This document shows positions 1-8,008 of a stretch of DNA of 14,180 nucleotides, piece by piece. Positions within the stretch are counted from its first letter, which is position 1. Each line of letters opens with the position of its first letter. Both the position numbers and the translations under genes were made by a program. Source of the DNA: an uncultured Clostridia bacterium (lineage in GTDB: Bacteria > Bacillota > Clostridia > Lachnospirales > Anaerotignaceae). The notes below the pieces were generated by a model. That model saw nothing but the letters and a program-made list of their open reading frames with translations. It was not told the DNA's origin and made no database searches. The DNA lies in assembly GCA_958420075.1 (NCBI GenBank), contig CATZIM010000022.1:1-14180 (forward strand). The letters run 5' to 3'.

Positions 1-2
1 TA

Positions 3-668
3 TTGATCATTGCCGTGGTCTTGGCTGGTCTGGCACAGGCAAAAGTATCGTCTACCTATAACAAATATTCCCGTGTGCCCAACAGACGCGGAATGACAGG
101 GGAACAGGTGGCGGCACAGATGCTCATACAGGCAGGCATTCACGATGTACGTATTGAACGCGTGGCTGGTCATTTGACAGACCATTATGACCCCAGGACA
201 AAGACTCTGCGCCTTTCTTCCGGTGTATATGACGGCAGAAGCGTAGCAGCACTTGGCATTGCTGCCCATGAAACAGGGCACGCTATCCAGCACGACACAG
301 GCTATGTGTTCCTGGTGCTGCGCAGTACACTGGTACCTTTGTCCAATCTGGGCTCTACACTGGCTTGGCCTTTGATCGTCATTGGTCTGCTTTTTGGAGG
401 CAGTTCATCCAATATGTTCATTACATTGGGGATTTTGTTTTATGCCCTGGCAGTATTGTTTACCATTGTGACACTGCCCGTAGAATTTAACGCATCTTCC
501 AGAGCACTGCATATGCTGGAAGACCAGTATTTCCTGGATGCTGATGAAATTGGCGGTGCAAGAAAAGTTCTTTCTGCGGCAGCCATGACTTATGTAGCAG
601 CGGCGGCTGTAGCGATTTTACAGCTTCTTCGTTTGATTGCCATGTTTGGCGGCAGACGGGATGAATAA
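3..668 (+). CDS. YugP-type membrane zinc metallopeptidase, 5' partial
   Basis: This is a putative neutral zinc metallopeptidase of the YugP family, an integral membrane protein of unknown substrate. The zinc-binding HExxH motif is visible as H89-E-T-G-H93 (numbering from the TTG at base 3). A PVEFNAS stretch at about 159-165 contains a glutamate that could be the third ligand. Hydrophobic segments lie at about 110-132, 138-158 and 190-214, and the N-terminus is also hydrophobic, so the catalytic motif sits near membrane helices. The frame is open to the left edge and family members are about 225-230 residues long, so the true start is probably about ten codons outside the window; the TTG at base 3 is only the first start-like codon inside it. 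In related genomes this gene lies between fmt and rsmB, which matches here. Family assignment is firm, physiological role is not known. Confidence 0.88.
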   Translation: MIIAVVLAGLAQAKVSSTYNKYSRVPNRRGMTGEQVAAQMLIQAGIHDVRIERVAGHLTDHYDPRTKTLRLSSGVYDGRSVAALGIAAHETGHAIQHDTGYVFLVLRSTLVPLSNLGSTLAWPLIVIGLLFGGSSSNMFITLGILFYALAVLFTIVTLPVEFNASSRALHMLEDQYFLDADEIGGARKVLSAAAMTYVAAAAVAILQLLRLIAMFGGRRDE

Positions 669-680
669 AAAACAAATGAA

Positions 681-730
681 AAAACGGATAAAATCCAGAT
701 CATCAGGGTTTTATCCGTTTTGTATTTTTT
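681..730 (+). terminator. Intrinsic terminator after the metallopeptidase gene
   Basis: A perfect 13-bp inverted repeat (AAAACGGATAAAA at 681-693 with TTTTATCCGTTTT at 709-721, 15-nt loop) is followed by a T-run at 725-730 and a second T-run a little further on. It lies 12 nt after the stop codon and separates the metallopeptidase transcript from the rsmB operon. Confidence 0.85.
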
Positions 731-772
731 GTCGGTTTTTTTGGCGCAAACCGTGAAAAATGGCGAAAAATA

Positions 773-801
773 TTGATGTATGGTGAAAAATCCCGTATAA
801 T
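773..801 (+). promoter_or_regulatory. Sigma-A-type promoter of the rsmB operon
   Basis: TTGATG (773-778) and TATAAT (796-801) are separated by 17 nt. The -10 box is a perfect match and the -35 matches 4 of 6. It lies downstream of the terminator and about 50 nt upstream of the rsmB start, so it probably drives the whole rsmB-to-thiN operon. Inferred start of transcription is near 807-809. Confidence 0.75.
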
Positions 802-833
802 AATAAGTTGATAAACCAACGGAAAAAAGACAG

Positions 834-855
834 AAGGGAATTTGAAATGAAATGA
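834..855 (+). promoter_or_regulatory. Ribosome binding site and two-codon upstream ORF before rsmB
   Basis: The Shine-Dalgarno-like AAGGGA (834-839) is 12 nt from the rsmB ATG at 852 but only 7 nt from an ATG at 847. That earlier ATG reads Met-Lys-stop (ATGAAATGA, 847-855), and its stop overlaps the rsmB start as ATGA. An in-frame TGA at 843-845 rules out a longer rsmB start. The layout would suit termination-reinitiation, but it may be chance. Confidence 0.35.
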
Positions 856-2198
856 TCCAAATCAATCCCAGAGAAGTAGCGGCGGAAGCCATGGTGCAGA
901 TTTTGGCGGAAGGCGCATATAATAATACGGCGCTGCGGCGTTTGCTGCGGCAAAACGGAGCCATGTCCCAGCAGGACAGAGCTTTTGTGACAGAGATCGT
1001 CAATGGCACACTGCGGAATATTTATTATGTGGACTATGTCATTGATCAGTTTTCCAATACAAAATTAAATAAAATCAAACCTTGGCTGCTGGCGGTGCTG
1101 CGTACAGCGGTATATCAGATGCTTTTTATGGATGTGCCTGATAATGCAGCCTGCAATGAAGCGGTGAAATTGGCAGCAGCGAGAGGGTATAAATCTCTCA
1201 GTGGCTTTGTTAACGGTGTTCTCCGTGCCATCGGCAGAGGAAAAGCAGAAATCAAGCTGCCGGAAAAAGGAACGGCGGAATATCTCAGTGTTGTGTATTC
1301 CCATCCCCTGTGGCTGGTGAAAATGTGGGTGGCATATTACGGCTACGAAAAGACAGAAGCGCTCTGTCAGGCAGATAATGAAGCCCCTGATGTGACCATT
1401 CGGGTCAATACCTTGAAAACAGATGCGAAAACACTGGCAAAACAGCTGGAGAAAAAAGGCATCACCGTGCGGCAGGGAAGTTTGTGGAAAGACGCGCTGC
1501 ATTTGAGCAGAACGGCGGATTTGGGACGGCTGGCAGAATTTCAGGAAGGTCTGTTCCATGTGCAGGATGAAAGTTCTCAGACGGCAGTGGCAGTATTAGA
1601 CCCCCAGAAAGGTGAAAAGATTTTAGATCTTTGTGCAGCACCCGGTGGGAAAACATTCACCATAGCGGAACGCATGGAAAACAGCGGTGAAATCCATGCC
1701 GGAGATATTTATGAACATAAAGCGGAACTCATTGCTGACGGTGCTAATCGCTTAGGCATTTCCATTGTGAAAACATCCGTCAGAGATGCTTCTGTGGAAG
1801 ATGCGTCTGCCATTGGAGCTTATGACCGTGTGCTGGCAGATGTGCCTTGTTCCGGTTTGGGACTTCTGCGGAAGAAACCAGACATTCGTCTGAAAAAAGA
1901 CGGCAGTGAAATCGACGCACTGGTGGGTATCCAGCGTCAGATTCTGGAACAGGCGGCAAAATACGTCAAAGACGACGGTGTGTTGGTTTACAGCACTTGT
2001 ACTTTGAGCCGCAAGGAAAATGAAAAAAATGTGGAATGGTTTTTGCAGAACCATGAATCCTATATATTAGAAGATTTGGGATCTTATTTGCCAAAATCTC
2101 TGGCAGAGGAAGGTGAAAAAGGTTATATTACACTTTTCCCTCAGTCCCATCATACAGACGGGTTTTTCATCGCCCGCCTGCGGAAGAAAGGAATGTAA
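852..2198 (+). CDS. rsmB: 16S rRNA (cytosine-967-C5)-methyltransferase RsmB
   Basis: RsmB (Fmu/Sun) transfers a methyl group from S-adenosylmethionine to C5 of cytosine 967 in 16S rRNA, in the cytoplasm during small-subunit assembly. The 448-residue length is typical. Residues about 5-130 form the NusB-like RNA-binding domain; the rest is the Rossmann-type methyltransferase. SAM-binding motif I is at 257-268 (LDLCAAPGGKT). Motif IV is VPCSG at 331-335 with Cys333, and motif VI is STCT at 381-384 with Cys383; this pair of cysteines is the hallmark of RNA m5C methyltransferases, Cys383 being the expected nucleophile. The C-terminal HHTDGFFIARL is the usual family ending. The ATG at 852 is the only usable start, as a stop codon precedes it in frame. 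It is first in its operon, 2 nt before rlmN. Confidence 0.96.
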   Translation: MIQINPREVAAEAMVQILAEGAYNNTALRRLLRQNGAMSQQDRAFVTEIVNGTLRNIYYVDYVIDQFSNTKLNKIKPWLLAVLRTAVYQMLFMDVPDNAACNEAVKLAAARGYKSLSGFVNGVLRAIGRGKAEIKLPEKGTAEYLSVVYSHPLWLVKMWVAYYGYEKTEALCQADNEAPDVTIRVNTLKTDAKTLAKQLEKKGITVRQGSLWKDALHLSRTADLGRLAEFQEGLFHVQDESSQTAVAVLDPQKGEKILDLCAAPGGKTFTIAERMENSGEIHAGDIYEHKAELIADGANRLGISIVKTSVRDASVEDASAIGAYDRVLADVPCSGLGLLRKKPDIRLKKDGSEIDALVGIQRQILEQAAKYVKDDGVLVYSTCTLSRKENEKNVEWFLQNHESYILEDLGSYLPKSLAEEGEKGYITLFPQSHHTDGFFIARLRKKGM

Positions 2199-2200
2199 TT

Positions 2201-3235
2201 ATGGCAAAAACAGATGTGAAGTCCATGACGCTGGAAGAATTGCAGCTGTTCATGGGGGAATTGGGCGAACCGAAATTCCGTGCCAAACAGATTTTTGATT
2301 GGCTCCATCAAAAACAGGTGGATACTTTTGCCGAAATGACGAATCTTTCTCAGAAACTGCGGGAAAGATTAGAACAGGAAGCAAAAATCGGCGGCGTGGA
2401 AATGGTGGAACGGCTCCTTTCCAAAGAAGATGGCACCAGAAAATACCTGTTTGCATTGGAAAATGGCTCCATCATCGAAAGTGTTTTGATGCAGTATGAT
2501 TATGGGAATACCGTTTGTGTTTCCACACAAGCAGGGTGCCGTATGGGCTGCAAATTCTGCGCTTCCACGCTGGACGGCGTAGAAAGAAGCCTGACGCCTG
2601 CGGAAATGCTTTCTCAGGTCTATACCATTCAGAAAGATCTGGGGCAGCGGATTTCCGGCGTGGTGCTCATGGGCAGCGGCGAACCGCTGGATAACTATGA
2701 CAACGTGCTGCGGTTTATTCATTTGCTGAATGATCCTGCAGGGCAGAATATGGGACAGCGTCATATCACCCTTTCTACCTGCGGACTCATTGAAAAAATG
2801 TATCGTTTGGCAGAGGAGAACTTACAGATCACATTGGCAGTTTCCCTGCATGCGCCTAACGACGAAATCCGCAGAGAAATCATGCCTGTGGCAAAGGCAA
2901 ATCCCATGGAAAAACTCCTTGGGGCATGTGTGGATTACGCAAACCATACAAAACGGCGCATCACATTTGAATATGCCATGATACAGGGAGTTAACGACAG
3001 TGATGCCTGTGCCAGAGAATTGGCAGACAAACTGCGCCATACCCTTTGTCATGTGAACCTGATTCCCATGAATCCGGTAAAAGAAAGAAACTTTACAAAA
3101 AGTTCTACAGACCGCGTGCAGCGCTTTGCGCATCTGCTTCAGGAACATGGGGTGGAAACTACCATCCGCAGAAGACTGGGCAGCGATATTGACGCGGCTT
3201 GTGGGCAGCTGAGAAGAAAATATATGCAGAAATAA
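2201..3235 (+). CDS. rlmN: Dual-specificity 23S rRNA/tRNA (adenine-C2)-methyltransferase RlmN
   Basis: RlmN is a radical SAM enzyme that methylates C2 of adenine 2503 in 23S rRNA, and of A37 in some tRNAs. The 344-residue protein has the CxxxCxxC iron-sulfur motif at Cys113, Cys117 and Cys120 (GCRMGCKFC). The two mechanistic cysteines are also present: Cys106 in VCVSTQ, and Cys334 in DIDAACGQL, the residue that carries the methyl group in the E. coli enzyme. The GSGEPL motif at 158-163 binds SAM. An N-terminal helical RNA-binding part covers about residues 1-90. An AAAGGAA ribosome binding site (2187-2193) lies inside the end of rsmB, 7 nt from the ATG, so the two genes are probably translated in tandem. 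All catalytic residues look intact. Confidence 0.97.
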   Translation: MAKTDVKSMTLEELQLFMGELGEPKFRAKQIFDWLHQKQVDTFAEMTNLSQKLRERLEQEAKIGGVEMVERLLSKEDGTRKYLFALENGSIIESVLMQYDYGNTVCVSTQAGCRMGCKFCASTLDGVERSLTPAEMLSQVYTIQKDLGQRISGVVLMGSGEPLDNYDNVLRFIHLLNDPAGQNMGQRHITLSTCGLIEKMYRLAEENLQITLAVSLHAPNDEIRREIMPVAKANPMEKLLGACVDYANHTKRRITFEYAMIQGVNDSDACARELADKLRHTLCHVNLIPMNPVKERNFTKSSTDRVQRFAHLLQEHGVETTIRRRLGSDIDAACGQLRRKYMQK

Positions 3236-3245
3236 AAAATCAGAC

Positions 3246-3277
3246 GGCTTTAGACGGGGAAAAAGCCTTAGGAGGTG
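3246..3277 (+). promoter_or_regulatory. Small hairpin and ribosome binding site that decides the prpC start
   Basis: AGGAGGTG at 3270-3277 is a near-perfect Shine-Dalgarno sequence, 6 nt before the GTG at 3284. An upstream GTG at 3275 lies inside this site and cannot be the start. Just before it, GGCTTT (3246-3251) can pair with AAAGCC (3262-3267) over a 10-nt loop. No T-run follows, so it is not a terminator; it may only tune translation or mRNA stability. Confidence 0.55.
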
Positions 3278-3283
3278 GAAAAC

Positions 3284-4006
3284 GTGAAGGCAGTCGGAAT
3301 CAGCGACATCGGAAGATGCCGCAAAAATAACGAAGATGCTTATTATTTGGCGGAAGAAGATGCACCGCTGCAGCATTTGTATATCGTCGCAGACGGTATG
3401 GGGGGATGCAATGCCGGCGAAGTAGCAAGCAATGGCGCCATTGAGGCCTTTGTGGATTATGTGGCGGAACATAAAGAAATACAGGAAATTCCGGATTTGC
3501 TCACAGGCGCTTTTCAAGCAGCCAACAAATCCGTATTCGATCAGTCCAATTCCGCATTGGAATTTGCGGAAATGGGAACTACCATGGTTGCAGCTGTGGT
3601 GGATAACGGAAAAGCCTATGTTGCCCATGTTGGTGACAGCCGCGCGTATTTGATGCAGAAAGAGATTTTGAATCCTTTGACCACTGACCATTCTTATGTG
3701 ATGGAACTGGTGAAATCAGGAACCATTACCAAAGAAGAAGCGGCGGTGCATCCAAAGCGCAATATTATCACAAGGGCTGTCGGTATCAAAGACACAGTAG
3801 AAACGGATATGACCATCGTACCAGTGGAGAAAGGGGACCTGCTCCTGCTCTGCACAGACGGTCTTTCAGGCATGCTTTCTGATGAGGAGATGGCTCAGAT
3901 GCTGCGGCAGAAAGAATCCGTGAAAAGGAAAGCTGAAAAACTAGTGGAAACAGCAAATCTGCGAGGCGGTTATGACAATATATCCCTCATTTTGATAGAA
4001 ATTTAG
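3284..4006 (+). CDS. prpC: PP2C-type Ser/Thr protein phosphatase (PrpC/Stp)
   Basis: This cytoplasmic metal-dependent phosphatase removes phosphate from Ser/Thr residues and normally opposes the PASTA kinase encoded next to it. The 240-residue protein carries the standard PP2C motifs: SDIGRCRKNNEDA at 7-19 (Asp18), VADGMGG at 35-41 (metal ligands Asp37 and Gly38), GTTM at 98-101, VGDSRAYL at 116-123, TTDHS at 133-137, CTDGLSG at 190-196 (Asp192) and GGYDNISL at 228-235 (Asp231). The start is placed at GTG 3284 because the ribosome binding site ends 6 nt before it. It has no membrane segment. The stop overlaps the ribosome binding site of the kinase gene, 13 nt before its ATG, implying coupled expression of the phosphatase/kinase pair. 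Confidence 0.94.
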   Translation: MKAVGISDIGRCRKNNEDAYYLAEEDAPLQHLYIVADGMGGCNAGEVASNGAIEAFVDYVAEHKEIQEIPDLLTGAFQAANKSVFDQSNSALEFAEMGTTMVAAVVDNGKAYVAHVGDSRAYLMQKEILNPLTTDHSYVMELVKSGTITKEEAAVHPKRNIITRAVGIKDTVETDMTIVPVEKGDLLLLCTDGLSGMLSDEEMAQMLRQKESVKRKAEKLVETANLRGGYDNISLILIEI

Positions 4007-4019
4007 GAGGTAACGACTG

Positions 4020-6443
4020 ATGTTATTGAATCCGGGTTCTGTCCTTGGGGACAGATACGAAATCATAGAGAAAATCGGTTCAGGGGGCATGGCGGTGGTT
4101 TACCGCGGCAAAGATAAGAAACTGGATCGTTATGTGACCATCAAAGTTTTGCGGGAAGAATTCATTGGAGATGAAGAATTTATCGAACGTTTCCGTTCGG
4201 AAGCATGTTCTGCCGCAAGACTTTCTCACCCTAATATTGTCCGTGTGTATGATGTTGGCGAAGATGGGGATATCAACTATATCGTTATGGAATACATTCA
4301 TGGGGATACGCTGAAAACAGCCATTCGGAAGAAAGCACCTTTCGATTCCCGTTCCACCATCAATGTAGCCATTCAGATCGCATCTGCCCTTTCTCAGGCG
4401 CACAAAGCACATATCGTACATAGGGACATCAAACCCCAGAATATTCTGGTGGGGACAGACGGCGTGGTAAAGGTGACAGACTTCGGTATTGCCCGTGCCG
4501 CCCGTGCCACAACTATGACAACTACAGCCAATGCAGCAGGATCTGTCCATTATTTTTCTCCAGAACAGGCAAGAGGCGGCTATGTGGATGAAAAGAGCGA
4601 TATCTACTCTCTGGGTATCACTATGTTTGAAATGATCACTGGCGTGCTGCCTTTCCAGGGAAACAATTCCGTTTCCATTGCGCTGAAGCATATCAATGAG
4701 GAACTGCCGGACATCCGTCAGTATAATCCCAACTGCACACCTTCTTTGGAAGGCATCATCAAAAAGGCAACCATGAAAAAAGCCGATGAGCGTTATGCAA
4801 ATATTGACCTTTTGCTGGCGGACCTCATGCGTGCCAGAACAGAAGTTGCCATGAATGCAGAACAGGAACGCCGTACAGAAGCAAAAGAAAGAAGCCATGC
4901 AGCGGCAGCCGGTGCGGCAGGTGCAGCAGCGGGAGCGGCAGCAGGCATCCGTATGAGCAGACGGGCAGAAGCGGCAAAGGAACTGCGGGAAGCGCAGGAG
5001 AGAGCAGAAGCGGAACGCGCTAGAATCCGTAAAATGGAGGATGAAGCGGTGACAGCAGAAAGCCCTCTGGTACATAGAAGGGCGGAAAGCGGTTCTCATT
5101 TCCGTGAAAATACACCTGTGGAAAATCGTGCTGACGATGCTACACGGAAAGCGGATGAAAACGAAATCGATCTGATTCGTTTCAAGAAGAATGAAGAGGC
5201 ACCGGCGGCAGAAGAAACACCTCAGGTGGAAGGTGATGTGAATACACCGCTGGTAAGTTTTGAAAAATATGGCAAACGCCTGAAAATCTCTAAAGATGAT
5301 AACTATGAAGGCGAATATATGGCAGTGGAAGAAGTGAAGAAAAGCAGACGCCCCGAACGGAAACGCCGTAATCCACGGAAAGAAGAGGAATACGACAACG
5401 AACGGGATCGTAAGGCGGAACGCCGTGTTATTGCAGCAGCCATTGTCACAGCCATTGTGCTGATTGTGATCATCAGCTCTGTTGGACTGCGTGTGCTGGG
5501 AGGCTTCAAGGGCTTCGGCAGCGGTGAAAAGAATATTGAGACCCCGACGTTCATTGGTATGACTTACGAAGAAGCGGAAGCAGAAGCGGAAAAACTTGGT
5601 CTGAAACTGGTAAAAGAGGGCGAGGACTACAGCAGCTATTATGATGAAGGTCTGATCTTCTGGCAGAATGTAGACCCTGAAACTATGGTGGCAGGCAATA
5701 CGAAGATTGGCGTTAAAGTCAGCCTTGGTTTGACAGAAGAAGAAATGCCGGATGTACTCAATAAGTCTGAAAATGATGCGAAAGAAGCCATCATCAAATT
5801 GGTAGGCACTTCACCGGATATCGTATATGAAGAAAGCGACGAAGTAAAACCTGGACACGTTATTTCCCAGAATCCGGAAGAAGGCGCGAAGATCAACGCT
5901 AATACCCATATCACATTGACTGTCTGCAAGCCGGAAGAAGGCGGCGATGTAGTAGTGCCTGATGTGCAGGGTGATACAGAAAACAGCGCTGTGCAGAGTT
6001 TGACAGCTGTTGGTCTGACAGTTGGTAATATTTCCTATCTGGAAAGCAGCACCGTACCAGAAGGTAAGGTTATTACACAGACATTGACACCAAATTCTGA
6101 AGTACCCAGCGGCAGTGTGGTAAATTTGGTTATCAGCACTGGTGCACCAGCACAGGAAGAACCTGAGGAAGAAGAACCACCTAGAGAAGGCGGCAGCGGT
6201 CAGCCGGCTGATTCTAACAGCACCAGCACCCAGTACTTCACGATCACAGCACCGGAAGGCGCTGGTGATACTGTCCATGTCAAAGTTGTAAAGACCGATG
6301 CGGAAGGAACTACAACTGTCATTGACGAAACCAGAAATCTGTCTGACTTCCCCTTCAGTATTGCTGTAACAGGTACTGGCAGCGGTACCGTCACCGGTAC
6401 AGTGGATGGACAGACAACATTGTCCGAAAACGTAACCTTCTGA
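4020..6443 (+). CDS. prkC: Membrane Ser/Thr kinase with three PASTA domains (PrkC/PknB)
   Basis: This single-pass membrane kinase senses muropeptides or lipid II through external PASTA domains and regulates cell-wall growth, germination or translation in Firmicutes. The kinase domain is residues 13-270: glycine loop IGSGGMAVVY (19-28), Lys42 in VTIKV, Glu61, HRDIKPQN (134-141), DFG (154-156) and SPE (180-182). The activation loop at 164-169 has five threonines, the usual autophosphorylation cluster. A cytoplasmic linker follows, with an Ala/Gly-rich stretch (294-309), a likely coiled coil (about 316-343) and a highly charged basic/acidic region. The membrane helix is about 470-490. PASTA domains are at about 506-570, 573-638 and 644-708. 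After a Glu/Pro-rich hinge (712-721) comes a Thr/Gly-rich beta-type domain (about 738-807), as in PrkC. AGGAGG (4005-4010) lies 9 nt before the ATG. Family firm; ligand inferred. Confidence 0.95.
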   Translation: MLLNPGSVLGDRYEIIEKIGSGGMAVVYRGKDKKLDRYVTIKVLREEFIGDEEFIERFRSEACSAARLSHPNIVRVYDVGEDGDINYIVMEYIHGDTLKTAIRKKAPFDSRSTINVAIQIASALSQAHKAHIVHRDIKPQNILVGTDGVVKVTDFGIARAARATTMTTTANAAGSVHYFSPEQARGGYVDEKSDIYSLGITMFEMITGVLPFQGNNSVSIALKHINEELPDIRQYNPNCTPSLEGIIKKATMKKADERYANIDLLLADLMRARTEVAMNAEQERRTEAKERSHAAAAGAAGAAAGAAAGIRMSRRAEAAKELREAQERAEAERARIRKMEDEAVTAESPLVHRRAESGSHFRENTPVENRADDATRKADENEIDLIRFKKNEEAPAAEETPQVEGDVNTPLVSFEKYGKRLKISKDDNYEGEYMAVEEVKKSRRPERKRRNPRKEEEYDNERDRKAERRVIAAAIVTAIVLIVIISSVGLRVLGGFKGFGSGEKNIETPTFIGMTYEEAEAEAEKLGLKLVKEGEDYSSYYDEGLIFWQNVDPETMVAGNTKIGVKVSLGLTEEEMPDVLNKSENDAKEAIIKLVGTSPDIVYEESDEVKPGHVISQNPEEGAKINANTHITLTVCKPEEGGDVVVPDVQGDTENSAVQSLTAVGLTVGNISYLESSTVPEGKVITQTLTPNSEVPSGSVVNLVISTGAPAQEEPEEEEPPREGGSGQPADSNSTSTQYFTITAPEGAGDTVHVKVVKTDAEGTTTVIDETRNLSDFPFSIAVTGTGSGTVTGTVDGQTTLSENVTF

Positions 6444-6459
6444 GAATAAGGAGTAACAT

Positions 6460-7335
6460 ATGCTGGATGGAGTGATTTTGAAAGGAATCGGCGGATTCTA
6501 TTATATTGATACGGTGCAGGGCATATATGAATGCCGTGCCAGAGGGATTTTCCGTAAGGAAGGTATTCGCCCTACGGTTGGGGATTCCGTGCAGATTTCT
6601 GTGCTGGATGAAGCCAACAAAAAGGGAAGTCTGGATGTGATCCTCCCCAGAAGAAATGAGCTGATCCGTCCCAGAGTTTCCAATATCGATCAGGCGGTCA
6701 TTGTCTTTGCGGCAAAAAGCCCGAATATGAATCTGGATCTGCTGGATAGATTTTTGCTGCTGGCAGAAGAACAGGAATTGGATATTGTCATCGTCATCAA
6801 TAAGATCGACAGAGATAAACAAAACAAATATGAGGATGCTGCTGCTCTTTACAGAGCGGCAGGCTATCCTGTCATCTGCACCAGTGCGGAAAAAGGCATC
6901 GGCATTGAGGAATTGCGGAAAGCATTGGAAAATAAGATTTCCGTATTCGCCGGTCCTTCCGGCGTAGGCAAAAGCAGCCTCATCAATGCTGCTTTTCCCG
7001 GCTTGGAGCTGAATACAGGGGAAATCAGTGAGAAAATACAGCGTGGTCGTCATACCACCCGTCATGCGGAGCTGATCCGTATCACAGAACAGAGCTATAT
7101 CGTGGATTCTCCCGGTTTTACCTCTCTGTTCCTGAACCATATCCCGTCAGATAAACTGCAGTATTATTTCCGGGAATTTCAGCCTTTTCTGCACAAATGC
7201 TATTACAACGGCTGCGTGCATATCAATGAGCCGGATTGTGCCGTAAAAGAGCAGATCGGCGAAGCCATTGACAGCCGCAGATATGAAAGATACAAAATGC
7301 TTTATGAGGAACTGGAAAACGAAAGGAGAAACTGA
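6460..7335 (+). CDS. rsgA: Ribosome small-subunit-dependent GTPase RsgA
   Basis: RsgA (YjeQ/YloQ/CpgA) is a circularly permuted GTPase that binds the immature 30S subunit and releases assembly factors late in maturation. The permuted order is visible: G4 NKID (114-117) comes before the Walker A/G1 motif GPSGVGKSS (165-173), then HTTRH (198-202) and G3 DSPG (216-219). The N-terminal OB fold covers about residues 1-70. The C-terminal zinc site is Cys247-x4-Cys252-x-His254-x5-Cys260, complete. Length 291 is normal. The AAGGAG site at 6448-6453 is 6 nt before the ATG. It follows the PASTA kinase by 16 nt; in B. subtilis the homologue is a reported PrkC substrate, which suits the linkage. Its stop codon lies 1 nt before the rpe ATG. 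Confidence 0.96.
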   Translation: MLDGVILKGIGGFYYIDTVQGIYECRARGIFRKEGIRPTVGDSVQISVLDEANKKGSLDVILPRRNELIRPRVSNIDQAVIVFAAKSPNMNLDLLDRFLLLAEEQELDIVIVINKIDRDKQNKYEDAAALYRAAGYPVICTSAEKGIGIEELRKALENKISVFAGPSGVGKSSLINAAFPGLELNTGEISEKIQRGRHTTRHAELIRITEQSYIVDSPGFTSLFLNHIPSDKLQYYFREFQPFLHKCYYNGCVHINEPDCAVKEQIGEAIDSRRYERYKMLYEELENERRN

Positions 7336-7336
7336 A

Positions 7337-8008
7337 ATGGCTATTTATTTGTCCCCTTCTATGCTGTCCATTGATTTCACAAAGGTAGGCGAACAGCTGG
7401 CAATTGTGGAACAGGCAGGGGTGCCTTATATCCATCTGGATGTGATGGACGGTGTGTTCGTACCCAATATTTCTTTTGGGATTCCCGTCATCAAGGGGAT
7501 TCGCAAAGCCAGCAACATGGTTTTTGACGCCCATCTGATGATTGTAGATCCGGAGCGTTATGTGGAACAGTTCCGTGACGCTGGGGCTGATATCATCAAT
7601 TTCCATGTGGAAGCTACTAAAGACCCTGCGGGCTGCATTGCGAAGATCAAAGAAAGCGGTGCGAAAGTGGGTATCACCATCAAACCCAAAACACCTGTGG
7701 AAACCATCAAACCTTTCCTGAAAGACGTGGATATGGTGCTGGTTATGACTGTAGAACCCGGTTTTGGCGGTCAGAAATTCATGGCAGATCAGGTGCCTAA
7801 GATTGCCCAGCTGGCAGCATGGAAAAAAGAAATGGGTCTTTCCTATGACATTGAAGTTGATGGCGGTATCACATTGGATAACGTCAGAGAAGTGCTGGAT
7901 GCAGGCGCTAATGTCATCGTGGCAGGCTCCGCTGTGTTTGGCAAAGAAGATATTGCCGGTGCGGCAAAAGGTTTTATGGAAATTTTCAAGGAGTATGAGG
8001 CAGAATGA
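7337..8008 (+). CDS. rpe: Ribulose-phosphate 3-epimerase
   Basis: Rpe interconverts D-ribulose 5-phosphate and D-xylulose 5-phosphate in the non-oxidative pentose phosphate pathway, as a cytoplasmic TIM-barrel enzyme. The 223-residue protein has the family signatures: LSPSMLSIDF near the N-terminus, HLDVMDGVFVPNISFG (33-48) with metal/catalytic residues His33 and Asp35, HLM at 66-68 (His66), VEPGFGGQKF (139-148) and VDGGI (174-178) with Asp175. The start is the ATG at 7337: AAAGGAG at 7322-7328 sits 8 nt before it, and the frame's longer extension to 7268 lies inside rsgA and adds residues not found in the family. It overlaps thiN by 4 nt (ATGA). Confidence 0.96.
   Translation: MAIYLSPSMLSIDFTKVGEQLAIVEQAGVPYIHLDVMDGVFVPNISFGIPVIKGIRKASNMVFDAHLMIVDPERYVEQFRDAGADIINFHVEATKDPAGCIAKIKESGAKVGITIKPKTPVETIKPFLKDVDMVLVMTVEPGFGGQKFMADQVPKIAQLAAWKKEMGLSYDIEVDGGITLDNVREVLDAGANVIVAGSAVFGKEDIAGAAKGFMEIFKEYEAE

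Noticed and set aside
3275..3283. Earlier GTG start for prpC
   Set aside because: The GTG at 3275 is part of the AGGAGGTG ribosome binding site; the GTG at 3284 is correctly spaced.
2822..3691. 289-codon - strand frame across rlmN and prpC
   Set aside because: It crosses two well-supported genes antisense and shows shadow-type composition with no recognisable motif.
4080..5099. Long 339-codon frame on the - strand inside the kinase gene
   Set aside because: It is antisense to the conserved kinase domain, rich in Cys, His and Phe as expected for a shadow frame, and has no ribosome binding site or family pattern.
7268..7336. Earlier start for rpe inside rsgA
   Set aside because: It would add 23 residues not seen in the family, and AAAGGAG at 7322-7328 points to the ATG at 7337.
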